Below, piece after piece: positions 1-8,137 of a DNA stretch of 64,000 bases; the stretch's first letter is position 1, and every line of letters begins with the position of its first letter. The stretch is from Halobium salinum (GTDB lineage: Archaea > Halobacteriota > Halobacteria > Halobacteriales > Haloferacaceae): contig NZ_JAODIW010000009.1 of NCBI RefSeq assembly GCF_026586625.1, positions 137,517 to 201,516 on the forward strand, written 5' to 3'. The notes below the pieces were generated by a model. That model saw only the letters and a list, made by a program, of their open reading frames with translations. It did not search any database and was not told the DNA's origin. Position numbers and translations under genes: made by a program.

Positions 1-105
1 GGAGTCGTGAGGTGGTTCGCCGCCCGGGTCGGTCACGGGTGTGAGTCCGGACCGTGGCGAGTCGAGCGGCGCGGAGACGTCGAGTCGACTCGGCTGTGGT
101 CCCGA

Positions 106-288
106 CTAGCACATGCTGGCGAGCGCCACGGGTACGTCCGAGAGCAGCCACGCGCTGTGGTTGTGGACGTCGTACATGACGACCCCACCGGCGCGCAGGT
201 GGAGAACGGCGAGCGGTTCACCCGACGAGCGGTCGTCCGCCGACGGACGGCCGTCCTGTTCGTGGTTCGGGTTGTCGTTCCTGTGCAT
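106..288 (-). CDS. Small haloarchaeal protein, DUF7331-like
   Basis: This is a 60-residue protein. Its middle reads GGVVMYDVHNHSAWLLSD, which resembles the small DUF7331 proteins of haloarchaea, whose core is a 'gGvV.YD.enp.AWv.sd' pattern. The N-terminal third is polar and acidic and probably disordered. There is no signal peptide, membrane segment or metal motif; the single Cys is the last residue. The ATG at 288 is the only reasonable start. Function is unknown. It is unlinked to its neighbours and transcribed away from the TFB gene. The family assignment rests on recalled pattern similarity only, so the call is moderate. Confidence 0.5.
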   Translation of the reverse strand: MHRNDNPNHEQDGRPSADDRSSGEPLAVLHLRAGGVVMYDVHNHSAWLLSDVPVALASMC

Positions 289-848
289 TGTCTTGTCGAC
301 GGGCGACTGCGTCGTCTCGTCGGTTAGTTCCTCCTACGCTACGCGCCGTGTTAACTCCTAGCTTACACGTTGGTTACGTCGGTACGCGGAGGCGCCTGCA
401 TACTCGGCGGATTGGACGGACGGGCGGTTGGATGGACGGGGAGGTGGACGTAAGCGGATGGATGCGGGGGATGGATTCGGGTGGATGCGAGGGGATGGAG
501 CGATGGGCGGACGGGGCCGAGTACCGGCCGTGAGCGGCCGAACAGACGGCGAAGGCGGCAGGGTCACAGGGGCGGCGAGGGTCGGGAGGTGGCGTTAGCC
601 GGTCGGGTAGCCGTAGCCCCGCTACCGCACAGTTAGCTGAACCTTATAGCTACGCCGCACGAAAACCGCGTGAGGGCCGCGACGCCGTGTGCGTCGCGTA
701 ACACTGCTTCGTCCCGCGGGGGTTCGGCCGCGGACGCCGGCGACCCGGGCGACCGACGAGGGCCGGGCGCCGACGCCGACGGCCGGCGACTCGCGACCGA
801 CGGGGCGACTGGGCACCCGAGCACCGCGGGTCCACTGGAAGGCGACAC
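289..848. other. Intergenic region upstream of TFB
   Basis: No convincing main gene lies here. It holds a purine-rich GGATG repeat (408-520), a TATA-like CTTATAG at 643-649 with TTA eight bases further upstream (633-635), and a possible leader ORF (670-852) running into the TFB start. Confidence 0.5.
408..520 (+). repeat. Degenerate GGATGGA-type purine-rich repeats
   Basis: The words GGATGGA, GGATGC and GGATGG recur irregularly about eight times in roughly 110 bp. The plus strand is G-rich and the stretch is non-coding. No fixed period is visible. It could be simple-sequence drift or a protein-binding tract. Confidence 0.4.
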
Positions 849-852
849 ATGA
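670..852 (+). CDS. Possible 60-residue leader ORF coupled to TFB
   Basis: A GTG at 670 lies about 22 bp downstream of the TATA-like element at 643-649, close to the expected transcription start. The frame stays open for 60 codons and its TGA overlaps the TFB ATG (ATGA at 849-852). The product is low-complexity (Gly, Asp, Arg, Ala) and matches no family I know. The layout is what translational coupling would look like, but in such GC-rich DNA an open frame of this size can arise by chance. It may simply be 5' untranslated RNA. Confidence 0.2.
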   Translation: MRAATPCASRNTASSRGGSAADAGDPGDRRGPGADADGRRLATDGATGHPSTAGPLEGDT

Positions 853-1811
853 CCGAAACATTCGAAGACGGGCGGGAAACGACCGGAGAACGCAAACGGG
901 CGGGGGGAACGTGCCCGGAGTGTGGGGGGCTGTTGACCGACGACGTCGTCCACGGGGAGACGGCCTGTAGCGACTGTGGGCTCGTCGTCGCCGAGAACGC
1001 CATCGACCCCGGGCCGGAGTGGCGCGTGTTCAACCCCGAGGAGGCCGACTCGAAGACCCGCGTGGGCGCCCCGACCACCGCGATGTGGCACGACAAGGGG
1101 CTGTCGACGACCATCGACTGGCAGAACCGCGACAGCCAGGGGAACCCCCTGTCGGCGTCCCAGCGGCGGACGCTCCACCGACTCCGGCTGTGGAACCAGC
1201 GCTTCACCGCGGAGAACGCCCAGGACCGGAACCTCCGGCAGGCACTCGGCGAAATCGACCGGATGGCGTCGGCGCTGGGACTGCCGAACGACGTGCGCGA
1301 GACGGCGAGCGTCATCTACCGGCAGGCGCTGAAGCAGGACCTGCTCCCCGGCCGCTCCATCGAGGCGGTCGCGACGGCGTCGCTGTACGCCGCCGCCCGG
1401 CAGGCCGGCATCCCCCGGAGCATCGTCGAGATGACGGGCGTCAGCCGGGTCGACGAGCGCGAGTTCCGCCGGGCGTACCGCTACATCGTCCGCGAACTCG
1501 GGCTGGTCGTCCAACTCGCCGACCCCGTCCAGTACGTCCGGCGCTACGCCTCCGAACTGGGGCTCTCCGCCGAGGCCGAGAACGTCGCCTGCGACCTGCT
1601 CGCGAACGCCCAGCGGCTGGGCTTCCACAGCGGGAAGAGCCCGGTCACCCTCGCCGCCGCGGCGGTGTACGCCGCCGCCGTCGTCACCAACGAGGACGTG
1701 ACCCAGACGGACGTGTCGTCGGTCGCCGACGTGAGTGACGTGACCATCCGCACGCGCTACAAGGAACTGCTCGCGGCGGCCGACGGCGGGCCGGGGTCCG
1801 GCGACGACTGA
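849..1811 (+). CDS. tfb: Transcription initiation factor IIB (TFB)
   Basis: This is a 320-residue general transcription factor. It recognises the BRE and TBP-TATA complex and recruits RNA polymerase. The N-terminal zinc ribbon is intact: Cys22 and Cys25 (CPEC) pair with Cys40 and Cys43 (CSDC). The B-finger/linker follows (WRVFNPEEADSKTRVGAP), including the usual GLSTTIDW segment. Two cyclin-fold repeats then fill about residues 110-310, with the typical SLYAAARQAGIPRS and AAAVYAAAVV helices. Length is normal for the family. Haloarchaea carry several TFB paralogues used for different promoter sets, so which one this is cannot be told. The ATG at 849 is well placed before the ribbon. Confidence 0.95.
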   Translation: MTETFEDGRETTGERKRAGGTCPECGGLLTDDVVHGETACSDCGLVVAENAIDPGPEWRVFNPEEADSKTRVGAPTTAMWHDKGLSTTIDWQNRDSQGNPLSASQRRTLHRLRLWNQRFTAENAQDRNLRQALGEIDRMASALGLPNDVRETASVIYRQALKQDLLPGRSIEAVATASLYAAARQAGIPRSIVEMTGVSRVDEREFRRAYRYIVRELGLVVQLADPVQYVRRYASELGLSAEAENVACDLLANAQRLGFHSGKSPVTLAAAAVYAAAVVTNEDVTQTDVSSVADVSDVTIRTRYKELLAAADGGPGSGDD

Positions 1812-1942
1812 GCGGCCGGTTCTCTCTCCCGCGACCGGGAGTTTTCCGAAGCGACACACCAAGCCGAGAGCGACGGTGAACGGCCGAACAACCGACGGGT
1901 GGGACTTCGGAAGAGGCCGGTCGCGGGACGAAGCACGACGTT

Positions 1943-2055
1943 CACGAGAGCAAAGCTCTCGTGCAGTTCGGAAGACGCGGCGCGTCTTCCGAGCACACCA
2001 GAACGGCCCCGCCGTTCCGGGGACAGCCCACAAGAAGTGCCGGCGGCACTTCTTG
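1943..2055. repeat. Array of four perfect hairpins with 3-nt loops
   Basis: Four perfect inverted repeats lie head to tail in the spacer between two converging genes. They are 1943-1963 (9-bp stem, loop AAA), 1968-1992 (11-bp stem GCGTCTTCCGA, loop GGC), 2001-2017 (7-bp stem GAACGGC, loop CCC) and 2031-2055 (11-bp stem CAAGAAGTGCC, loop GGC). Each stem is different but each loop is exactly three bases. The whole spacer runs from 1812 to 2208 and contains no credible gene. The array could act as a bidirectional terminator or be a family of mobile palindromic units. Confidence 0.75.
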
Positions 2056-2208
2056 GGACGACGCTAAGCACGTGAGGGAGCGATAGCGACCGAACGCGCG
2101 CAACGAGTCGCGCGAGTCCCGCGGCCGGGGGCTTCCGGGAGCCGTCGGTACAGCACCGGAACCGCCGAACTCGCCGACGCGCCCTCGAATATCGACGGAA
2201 ACGAACGC

Positions 2209-3099
2209 TCACAGAATCGCGTACAGGAAGAGGTTGTGGAGCCCCGGCCCCAGCCCCGCGGTCGCGGTGAGCCCGAGCAGCAGGTGTTGGTAGATGGGGC
2301 GGTCGGTCATCCCCTCGCCGACGACCCAGAGGACGGCCACGGCGACCGCGAGCTTGACGAGTAGAAACAGCCAGCCGGCGCCGAGCAGGTCGGCGGTCGG
2401 GAGCGTCGCCGCGAACTCGAGAATCCGGAGGGAGAGCGGCGTCTGTTCGGCGAACCCGAGGATGTCGATGCCGACGAGCGTGGTGGTGCCGTCGAGCAGG
2501 TGGCCGAAGAGGACGGCGGCCCCGAGGACGCCGGTGGCCGCAGTCACGTGCGGGGTGTTCCCGTCCAACCACCGCCAGACGGCGACGGTGCAGACGACGG
2601 CGACGAGGAAGGCGACCACCGGCCAGAACGGGTGGACCTCGCGCCCGCCCAGCGAGAGCGTGACGCCGGTGATCGGCGCGAGCATGAACACGCCGACGAC
2701 GGCGAGCGCCTCGTCGACGCTCCACATCGAGTCGGGGTGGAGGTGGTCGGCCGCGAGAATCCAGACGGCGCCGCCGAGGACGAACGCCGTGACGTACACC
2801 AGCGGAGCCGTCAGGAGGGGAACGACGTTCGCCGGGAGGACAAGCGTCTTCCCGAGCACGGAGAGCGCGGCGGCGACGGCGACCCACGGGAGGAAGGCGA
2901 CGACGGTCGTCTCGGTGGCGTCGAGACGACGCGCGCGCGAAGAGGAGACGACGGCGGCGGCGCCGAGCGCCAGCGCCAGCGAGTACAGCGGGAACGCCGT
3001 CACGGTCTCGACCGACCCAGCGACGAGGGGCCAGAACGCTCCGTCCCCAGCGCCGGCGCCGCCCGCCGCTACCGACTGCATCGCCCCCGCTCCGGCCAC
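2209..3099 (-). CDS. DUF63 family membrane protein
   Basis: This is a 296-residue polytopic membrane protein with about seven or eight hydrophobic segments. It shows the typical haloarchaeal DUF63 pattern. PWVAVAAALSVLGKTLVLPA is followed by a 'tPLVYVTAFVLG' segment. In the second half comes a HLLDGTTTLVGIDILGFAEQ motif with conserved His, Asp and Glu in or near the membrane. The function of DUF63 is unknown. The N-terminus could also begin at an internal Met eight codons in. A second, more divergent DUF63 gene lies at 15193-16329. The gene converges on TFB across the hairpin array. Confidence 0.85.
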   Translation of the reverse strand: MAGAGAMQSVAAGGAGAGDGAFWPLVAGSVETVTAFPLYSLALALGAAAVVSSSRARRLDATETTVVAFLPWVAVAAALSVLGKTLVLPANVVPLLTAPLVYVTAFVLGGAVWILAADHLHPDSMWSVDEALAVVGVFMLAPITGVTLSLGGREVHPFWPVVAFLVAVVCTVAVWRWLDGNTPHVTAATGVLGAAVLFGHLLDGTTTLVGIDILGFAEQTPLSLRILEFAATLPTADLLGAGWLFLLVKLAVAVAVLWVVGEGMTDRPIYQHLLLGLTATAGLGPGLHNLFLYAIL

Positions 3100-3248
3100 G
3101 CGAGCGTCGGTCGGTGGCCTCCCGTCGTCTCCTCGGGCATCTACCAGTTGTACGGCCGGACCGGTATTAGCGTCCCACTCAACGGCTCCGTAACGTAGTT
3201 ACCTCCGTCTCGGCGTGGGCGGAAGTCCCCGCACGCCCACTAGCGAGC

Positions 3249-4106
3249 ATGGAATCCACACAGCGTGACGAACGCGACCCGCGGACGGACGGGAGCGACC
3301 GGTCGGCCCGTGGTGACCCCGACCGGACCGACCGGGTCGACGGCGTCCGACGAACGATGCTCGGCGCCCTCGGCGTCCTCGGCGCCGGCCTCGTGTACCC
3401 CGGCCGTGCCCGCGGGGCGCCGGTCGCCGGGGGGAGCGCGAGGGGAGCGACCGGCGCTGACGGGACCGGCGGCGGGGCGAACCAGCGGGCGGCGACCCCG
3501 GTCGTCCGCGCGCTGGACGCGTTGGAGGAGTTGGAGCGGAGCCTCCGACAGACCGTGCGCGCGCTCGAGGCGGTGCTCGACGCCCTCGACGACGAGGCCG
3601 GGACGGTCGCGGGGGCGACGGACCGGATGCTGGACGCGGTCGAGCGGCTCGAGCGGACCCTCCGTGAGGTAGAGGACGCGGCCCGCCGCGACGCCGTCTC
3701 CCGCGGGGAGGCGCGCGCGGTGGCTCGCGACGGTATCGAAGGGGCGCAGGCGCGACTCGACTACGCGCTGGAGCTCGTCGCCGGCCCCGGCCCCGACGTG
3801 GAGGGCGAACTGGACGCCGTCGACGCCCGACTGTCGGCCGTCGAGGAGGAGATGGAGGACGCCCTCGACCAACTCGACGACGCCGCCCGGTGGACGGCCG
3901 ACCGGGGACAGGAGCGGACCCTCGACCGAGCGGCCCGGAGCGTCGACTACGCCTTCCGGAGCCTCGACGACGCCGAGCGGGCGGTCGAGGACGGCGACGC
4001 CGAGGACGCCCTGCGGACGCTCGACCGGCTCCGCGAGACGGTGTCGGCACACGTGGTCGACCTCCGCGAGACGGTGGAGCCGCCGGCCGGCGGGCAGTCG
4101 CGCTGA
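3249..4106 (+). CDS. Exported helical coiled-coil protein with Tat-like signal
   Basis: This 285-residue protein belongs to no family I can name. A polar N-terminus leads to VRRTMLGALGVLGAGLVYPG, a twin-arginine motif followed by a short hydrophobic core, so Tat export is likely. The mature part (about residue 85 onward) is almost entirely helical, with Leu, Val and Ala at heptad-like spacing and many Asp, Glu and Arg. No Cys and no catalytic motif are visible. An imperfect GTAAC/GTTAC dyad (3190-3202) lies just upstream. A protein of the same architecture is encoded at 26711-27520. A structural or surface-associated helical bundle is an inference. Confidence 0.7.
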   Translation: MESTQRDERDPRTDGSDRSARGDPDRTDRVDGVRRTMLGALGVLGAGLVYPGRARGAPVAGGSARGATGADGTGGGANQRAATPVVRALDALEELERSLRQTVRALEAVLDALDDEAGTVAGATDRMLDAVERLERTLREVEDAARRDAVSRGEARAVARDGIEGAQARLDYALELVAGPGPDVEGELDAVDARLSAVEEEMEDALDQLDDAARWTADRGQERTLDRAARSVDYAFRSLDDAERAVEDGDAEDALRTLDRLRETVSAHVVDLRETVEPPAGGQSR

Positions 4107-4185
4107 GCGTCGATTCGCTCGTTTCCGGACACCTCGGCCGGCTGACCCCTCAGCTCGTCCCGTTTCTTTCGGATAGCGCCACACC

Positions 4186-4206
4186 TATCGGTTATGTGAT
4201 GCTTAT
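4186..4206 (+). promoter_or_regulatory. Promoter of beta-repeat gene 1 (TATCGGTTAT element)
   Basis: TATCGGTTATGTGAT is followed by GCTTAT ending 42 bp before the ATG at 4249. The same 21-bp sequence occurs unchanged before the next paralogue (5316-5336), and related forms precede the others. CTTAT is the likely TATA element. Confidence 0.7.
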
Positions 4207-4248
4207 TGCGGAATCACGCCTCTGTACGGTAGGGATGTGAGAGAGACT

Positions 4249-4977
4249 ATGCGCGACTTCTCCAAGCGACAGTATCTGAAGTACGCCGGCCTCGGGCTGG
4301 CCGCGATGACCCTCGGGGTCGGGGGCACCGCCGGCTCCGTCGCCGCGCGCCACGGCGCTCCTGTGGACGCGCCCCTCGTGGCGCCGCAGTTCGACGGCCG
4401 CATCCTCGACTACGAGCGCGACGACGACGGCGAGGTGCAGTTCGACTTCCGCGGCATCCGCTTCCGCACCTCCGACGACGACATCGACCTCGACGACGTC
4501 GACAGCGGGGTCTCCTTCGAGACCAACCGCCGCGACGACCACCTGCAGCTGCTCGTCGACCGCGGCGGGGTCCAACTCGACCTCGACGTGGCGGACGACG
4601 GCGACCGCATCGACCTCACCATGGCCGTCGGCGACGAGTACCTCGACTTCGAGTTCGACGACCGCGACCGCGAGGTCGACCTCACCGTCTCCGGCAGCGG
4701 CGTCACCTTCGAGGACGCCAGCGCGCGCATCGAGTACCAGGGCGACGCCATCACCCTCGACTGGGACGGCGACGACGGCGACCTCGACATCAGCGGCGAC
4801 GTCTCGCTGCGCCTTCGCACCGACCGGCGCGACATCGACTTCGAGTACCGCGACGACGACGTCGCCGTCGACTTCCGCGACGAGGAGCTCGACTACGTGG
4901 GCGAGGACGTCACCATCGAGTGGCGGATGAACCGCGGCCGCCGGGACGACGACTTCGAGGCCCGCCTGCGCCGCTGA
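4249..4977 (+). CDS. Exported acidic beta-repeat protein, copy 1
   Basis: This 242-residue protein is the first of six paralogues in the region. It opens with a Tat-like leader, MRDFSKRQYLKYAG, in which Lys-Arg replaces the usual twin arginine, followed by a hydrophobic stretch to about residue 35. The mature part is a run of short alternating strands such as VQFDFRGIRF and IDLDDVDSGVSF, very rich in Asp and Glu, with no Cys. It ends DDFEARLRR, matching the C-terminal EFEAR motif of the family. The ATG at 4249 is preferred over an in-frame GTG at 4237 because it matches the start of the paralogues. Function is unknown. A secreted or cell-surface beta-solenoid-like or sheet protein is inferred. 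Confidence 0.8.
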   Translation: MRDFSKRQYLKYAGLGLAAMTLGVGGTAGSVAARHGAPVDAPLVAPQFDGRILDYERDDDGEVQFDFRGIRFRTSDDDIDLDDVDSGVSFETNRRDDHLQLLVDRGGVQLDLDVADDGDRIDLTMAVGDEYLDFEFDDRDREVDLTVSGSGVTFEDASARIEYQGDAITLDWDGDDGDLDISGDVSLRLRTDRRDIDFEYRDDDVAVDFRDEELDYVGEDVTIEWRMNRGRRDDDFEARLRR

Positions 4978-5315
4978 ACGCGCGGCCCGTCGGCCCGACG
5001 GGTGTCGACGCCGGTCGTCACCGCGTCGGCGTCGGCCGGCCCGCCCGCAGGCGTATCGGCGGTCACGGGACCGCCGACGCGCCGCCACGGCCGCCCGACC
5101 GGACTCCCCACCGCACCGCAGTCCTTCATCCGGCGTCCGGCCGGCCCCGTTACGTCCGGGACGCTACGCCACCCCCGAGTGACGACGCCACCCAAGCGTG
5201 GCCCGAGTGAGATAATACAGAAACTACCACCAGTCAGTGGAATTCCAAGAGGATTTGATGCCTCATTCGTGTGATTCCTCAACTTTTCCGGTTTCTTCGA
5301 GGACGCAACGCAACG

Positions 5316-5336
5316 TATCGGTTATGTGATGCTTAT
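5316..5336 (+). promoter_or_regulatory. Promoter of beta-repeat gene 2
   Basis: The 21 bp are identical to 4186-4206 and end 41 bp before the ATG at 5378. Flanking sequence has diverged, so the element looks conserved by selection. Confidence 0.75.
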
Positions 5337-5377
5337 GTCCCCATCACGCGTCAGTAGTAGTGGAGAGAAGAACAGCT

Positions 5378-6073
5378 ATGACGCAGAACAGCAAGCGACA
5401 GTTCCTGAAGTACGCCGGTGCCGGCCTGGCCGTCTCGGCGATCGCCCTACCGGGCACGGTGAGTGCCGCCGCGCCCGCCCCGACGGCCGCCCCGCAGGTC
5501 AGCCCGCGCCGCGGCGACCGCCTCGACTACGAGCGCGACCGCGACGGCAACGTCGAGTTCGAGGCCTACGGCGTCTCCTTCGAGTCCGACGACGGCGACA
5601 TCGAACTCCAGGACGACGACGTAGACTTCGAGACGAACGACGACCGCGACGAGCTCGAGCTGACCATCGACAACGGGAACGTCCAGCTCGACCTCGAGAT
5701 GAGCGACCGCGGCGACCAGGTGGAGCTCACCCTCGCCGTCGGCGGCGAGTACATCGACTTCGAGGTCGACGGACTCGCCATCGAGTTCGAGGCCATCGGC
5801 GACGCCGGGCAGTTCGAGGACGACGGCGAGATTCAGTACGACGGGGAGGCCATCAGCTTCGAGTGGGACGCCGACAGCAACCAGCTGGAAATCTCCGGCG
5901 ACGTCGAGCTCGAACTCGAGGTCGACCGCGGCGACCTCAACTTCGAGTACAGCGACGGCGACGTCTCCATCGACTTCGACGACGACGAACTCGAGTACGA
6001 GGGCCGCGACGTCTCCCTCGAGTGGGAGTTCGAGAACGGCGACCGCGACTCCTTCGAGGCTCGGCGCCTCTGA
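5378..6073 (+). CDS. Exported acidic beta-repeat protein, copy 2
   Basis: This is a 231-residue paralogue of the 4249 gene. The leader is MTQNSKRQFLKYAGAGLAV, again with Lys-Arg, and a probable cleavage region lies near VSAAAPAP. The mature domain starts with GDRLDYERDRDGNVEF. Strands rich in Glu and Asp follow, alternating every two residues with Phe, Leu, Ile or Val, including GGEYIDFEVDG and FEAIGDAGQFEDDGEIQYDG. The protein ends DSFEARRL. There is no Cys and no catalytic motif. The start is chosen at the ATG at 5378 because it fits the paralogues; a GTG at 5360 is the alternative. It probably forms an extended acidic beta structure outside the cell. Confidence 0.8.
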   Translation: MTQNSKRQFLKYAGAGLAVSAIALPGTVSAAAPAPTAAPQVSPRRGDRLDYERDRDGNVEFEAYGVSFESDDGDIELQDDDVDFETNDDRDELELTIDNGNVQLDLEMSDRGDQVELTLAVGGEYIDFEVDGLAIEFEAIGDAGQFEDDGEIQYDGEAISFEWDADSNQLEISGDVELELEVDRGDLNFEYSDGDVSIDFDDDELEYEGRDVSLEWEFENGDRDSFEARRL

Positions 6074-6473
6074 GCCGCCGACCGTGTCGGCCTCGATGCG
6101 TCGGGCCCCAGCGCCCGTCGCCTCCCGCCCCTTCGACCGTCCGTCACTACCGACCGCCGTGTCGTGACCGGCGGCTTCCGGACAGCGTTCCCCCGAGCGG
6201 CAGCCACCTCGGTGCGACCGTTCCCCTTCACGACCCGTTCCCGACGCCACGAGCCCTCCTGCTCGTTCCCGTGCGCGTGAGAGCACAAATCGAACGAAAT
6301 CGTCGGAAATCGTCGAGCCGAACCGAGGCCGTCGCCTCCGAGCGGACCGTCGGCCTCGCCGCCGGGCGTCGGCCCCGTCTCTGGAGAGCCTCTCGGGGCG
6401 GGTTCGCCGGCCGCTGACCCCCTGTGATTCCGGGCTCCACACCACCCCGCCACTTCGCGGTAAGGCGCCTACG
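6074..6473. other. Intergenic, no gene seen
   Basis: About 400 bp between beta-repeat copies 2 and 3. Open frames here have no recognisable motif or gene-like composition. Confidence 0.4.
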
Positions 6474-6495
6474 TATCGGTTATCTGACTGTTTAT
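6474..6495 (+). promoter_or_regulatory. Promoter of beta-repeat gene 3
   Basis: TATCGGTTAT is followed by CTGACTGTTTAT, which ends 36 bp before the ATG at 6532. It is one base longer than the versions at 4186 and 5316. GTTTAT is the likely TATA box. The surrounding 108 bp (6468-6575) recur at 8074-8181 with three mismatches. Confidence 0.75.
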
Positions 6496-6531
6496 CCCCG
6501 TCGCAGGCCTCGTAGTAGACGGAGTTAAGAG

Positions 6532-7251
6532 ATGAAGGACTTCTCCAAGCGACAGTACCTGAAGTACGCCGGCGCCGGGCTGGCGGCAGCCTCCCTCGGG
6601 ATCGGTGGGACGGTCGGAAGCGGCGCGCTCTCGAGCGTCGAGGGTGCGACCTCGTCCGGCGGCGCGGCCCCACAGAACGGGCGGCCGAGCAGCGGCGACC
6701 GCCTCGACTACGAACGCGTCGGCAACGACATCGAGTTCGACTACCTCGACGTGTCGTTCGAGTCCGACGACGGTGACATCGAGCTCAACGACATCGACCT
6801 CGACTTCGAGACCGACGGCGACAGCCTCGAGCTGACCATCAACACCGGGAGCGCCTCGGTCGACCTCGAGATGGACGACAACGGCGCGTCCGTCGAGCTG
6901 ACCATCAGTGTCGGCAGCGAGTACATCGACTTCGAGTCCGACGGCAACGACGTCGAGTTCGAAGCCATCGGCACCTCCGAGACGTTCGAGGACGACAACA
7001 ACGAGATCGAGTACAAGGGTGACAGCCTCCAGTTCGAGTGGGACGCCGACTCCCAGGAGCTGGACATCACCGGCGACGTCAGCCTCGAACTCAAGACCGA
7101 CGGCAGCGCCGACCTGGACTTCGAGTACCAGGACGACGACTTCATGATCGACTACGACACGACGGAGCTCGAGTACATGGGCCCCGACGTCTCCCTCGAG
7201 TGGGAGAACGGCGACGGCGACGACGACGAGTTCGAAGCCCGCCGGATGTAA
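6532..7251 (+). CDS. Exported acidic beta-repeat protein, copy 3
   Basis: This 239-residue paralogue has the leader MKDFSKRQYLKYAGAGLAA with a Lys-Arg Tat-like motif. A short Ser/Gly/Ala linker follows, then SGDRLDYERVGNDIEF. The repeat region continues with VSFESDDGDIELNDIDLDF, a GSEYIDFESDG strand pair, FEAIGTSETFEDDNNEIEY and LDITGDVSLEL, ending DEFEARRM. The regular alternation of acidic and hydrophobic residues suggests stacked beta-strands with one acidic face. No Cys or enzymatic motif is present. It and copy 4 share near-identical promoters and leaders. Function is unknown. Confidence 0.8.
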   Translation: MKDFSKRQYLKYAGAGLAAASLGIGGTVGSGALSSVEGATSSGGAAPQNGRPSSGDRLDYERVGNDIEFDYLDVSFESDDGDIELNDIDLDFETDGDSLELTINTGSASVDLEMDDNGASVELTISVGSEYIDFESDGNDVEFEAIGTSETFEDDNNEIEYKGDSLQFEWDADSQELDITGDVSLELKTDGSADLDFEYQDDDFMIDYDTTELEYMGPDVSLEWENGDGDDDEFEARRM

Positions 7252-7569
7252 GCCGACGAGTCGACCACCCCGCCGTGACGACCGCCGTCGGCGGTCGGCC
7301 ACGACGTATCCCCGAGCGCATCGACGGCTCGTACGTGGTTTCCCGCGGTTCGCACGCGGCTTTTCCGGCGTTCACACCACCGCACGCGGCCCTGACAGTC
7401 GACTCCGAGCGGTCCGCCGCTGGACGGTCTAGACAGGCGGTCCCCGGCGACCGGCTCCCGACCACTCCGGGCCCGTACTTTCGCTCTTTCCGAGTCGGAC
7501 GGCGTGTCCCCGTGTCTACTCACCCGTCCGTCACCTCGTTTCGTACTACTGGCACGTAACGCCGTTTCA
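7252..7569. other. Intergenic, no gene seen
   Basis: About 320 bp downstream of copy 3. No supported ORF or repeat was found. Confidence 0.35.
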
Positions 7570-7590
7570 TATAGGTCAGATGATACTTAT
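7570..7590 (+). promoter_or_regulatory. Promoter of the DUF7123 gene, related to the beta-repeat promoters
   Basis: TATAGGTCAGATGATACTTA plus T matches the 4186-4206 element at 16 of 21 positions without gaps. It lies about 122 bp before the ATG at 7713, so the message would have an unusually long leader. Confidence 0.5.
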
Positions 7591-7712
7591 GCCCGTTCCG
7601 AGCGAAGGTATCGACGAGGGACGGCGGGTCGGGACGGCGGGGCAGGTCGGCGGCGTCGGCGAGGCGTCGACGACGGACGGCCCGGACTCCGGCCCCCGTT
7701 GGGAGGACGAAC

Positions 7713-7976
7713 ATGAGCGCACCTGCACACACCGAGACGAAGGGAGTGAACGACAAACAGCGACGGATTCTCGAGTACCTCCTGGCCAACGCCGGCTCGC
7801 GGACCTACTTCAAGTCGCGGCTCATCGGCGAGGCCGTGGGGCTCTCCGCGAAGGAGGTCGGCGCGAACCTCGCGTTCATCCTGCAGAGCGGGGCCAACGA
7901 CGGGCTCGACATCGAGAAGTGGGGGTACTCCTCCGGGACCACCTGGAAGGTTACCCCGAGCGAACGGGGCGGGTGA
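7713..7976 (+). CDS. DUF7123-like small winged-helix protein
   Basis: This is an 87-residue protein. After a short polar N-terminus, KQRRILEYLLANAGSRTYF begins a helix-turn-helix-like fold, followed by KSRLIGEAVGLSAKEVGANL and a C-terminal IEKWGYSSGTTWKVTP. This 'YFKSRLIG...VGANL...WGYSSGTTWKVT' pattern is the haloarchaeal DUF7123 family as I recall it. It is probably a DNA-binding protein, though no target is known. It sits between beta-repeat copies 3 and 4 and has a related promoter, so it may share their regulation. A GAGGA sequence lies seven bases before the ATG and supports this start. Confidence 0.8.
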   Translation: MSAPAHTETKGVNDKQRRILEYLLANAGSRTYFKSRLIGEAVGLSAKEVGANLAFILQSGANDGLDIEKWGYSSGTTWKVTPSERGG

Positions 7977-8079
7977 GCGCGGTGCGGGCGGCCCTCCTTC
8001 TCGCGGTCGGTGGACGGTGGCCGTCACTCCGACACAACACCGACCGGTAAGTCACCTACCTCCGCCACAACGGCCTACG

Positions 8080-8101
8080 TATCGGTTATCTGACCGTTTA
8101 T
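8080..8101 (+). promoter_or_regulatory. Promoter of beta-repeat gene 4
   Basis: TATCGGTTAT followed by CTGACCGTTTAT, ending 36 bp before the ATG at 8138. It differs from the gene 3 promoter at one base. Confidence 0.75.
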
Positions 8102-8137
8102 CCCCGTCGCAGGCCTGGTAGTAGACGGAGTTAAGAG

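Noticed and set aside
633-2033. 466-residue open frame antisense to tfb
   Set aside because: The product is Arg/Gly/Pro-rich without domains, and it mirrors the codon pattern of tfb, which has an intact zinc ribbon and cyclin folds.
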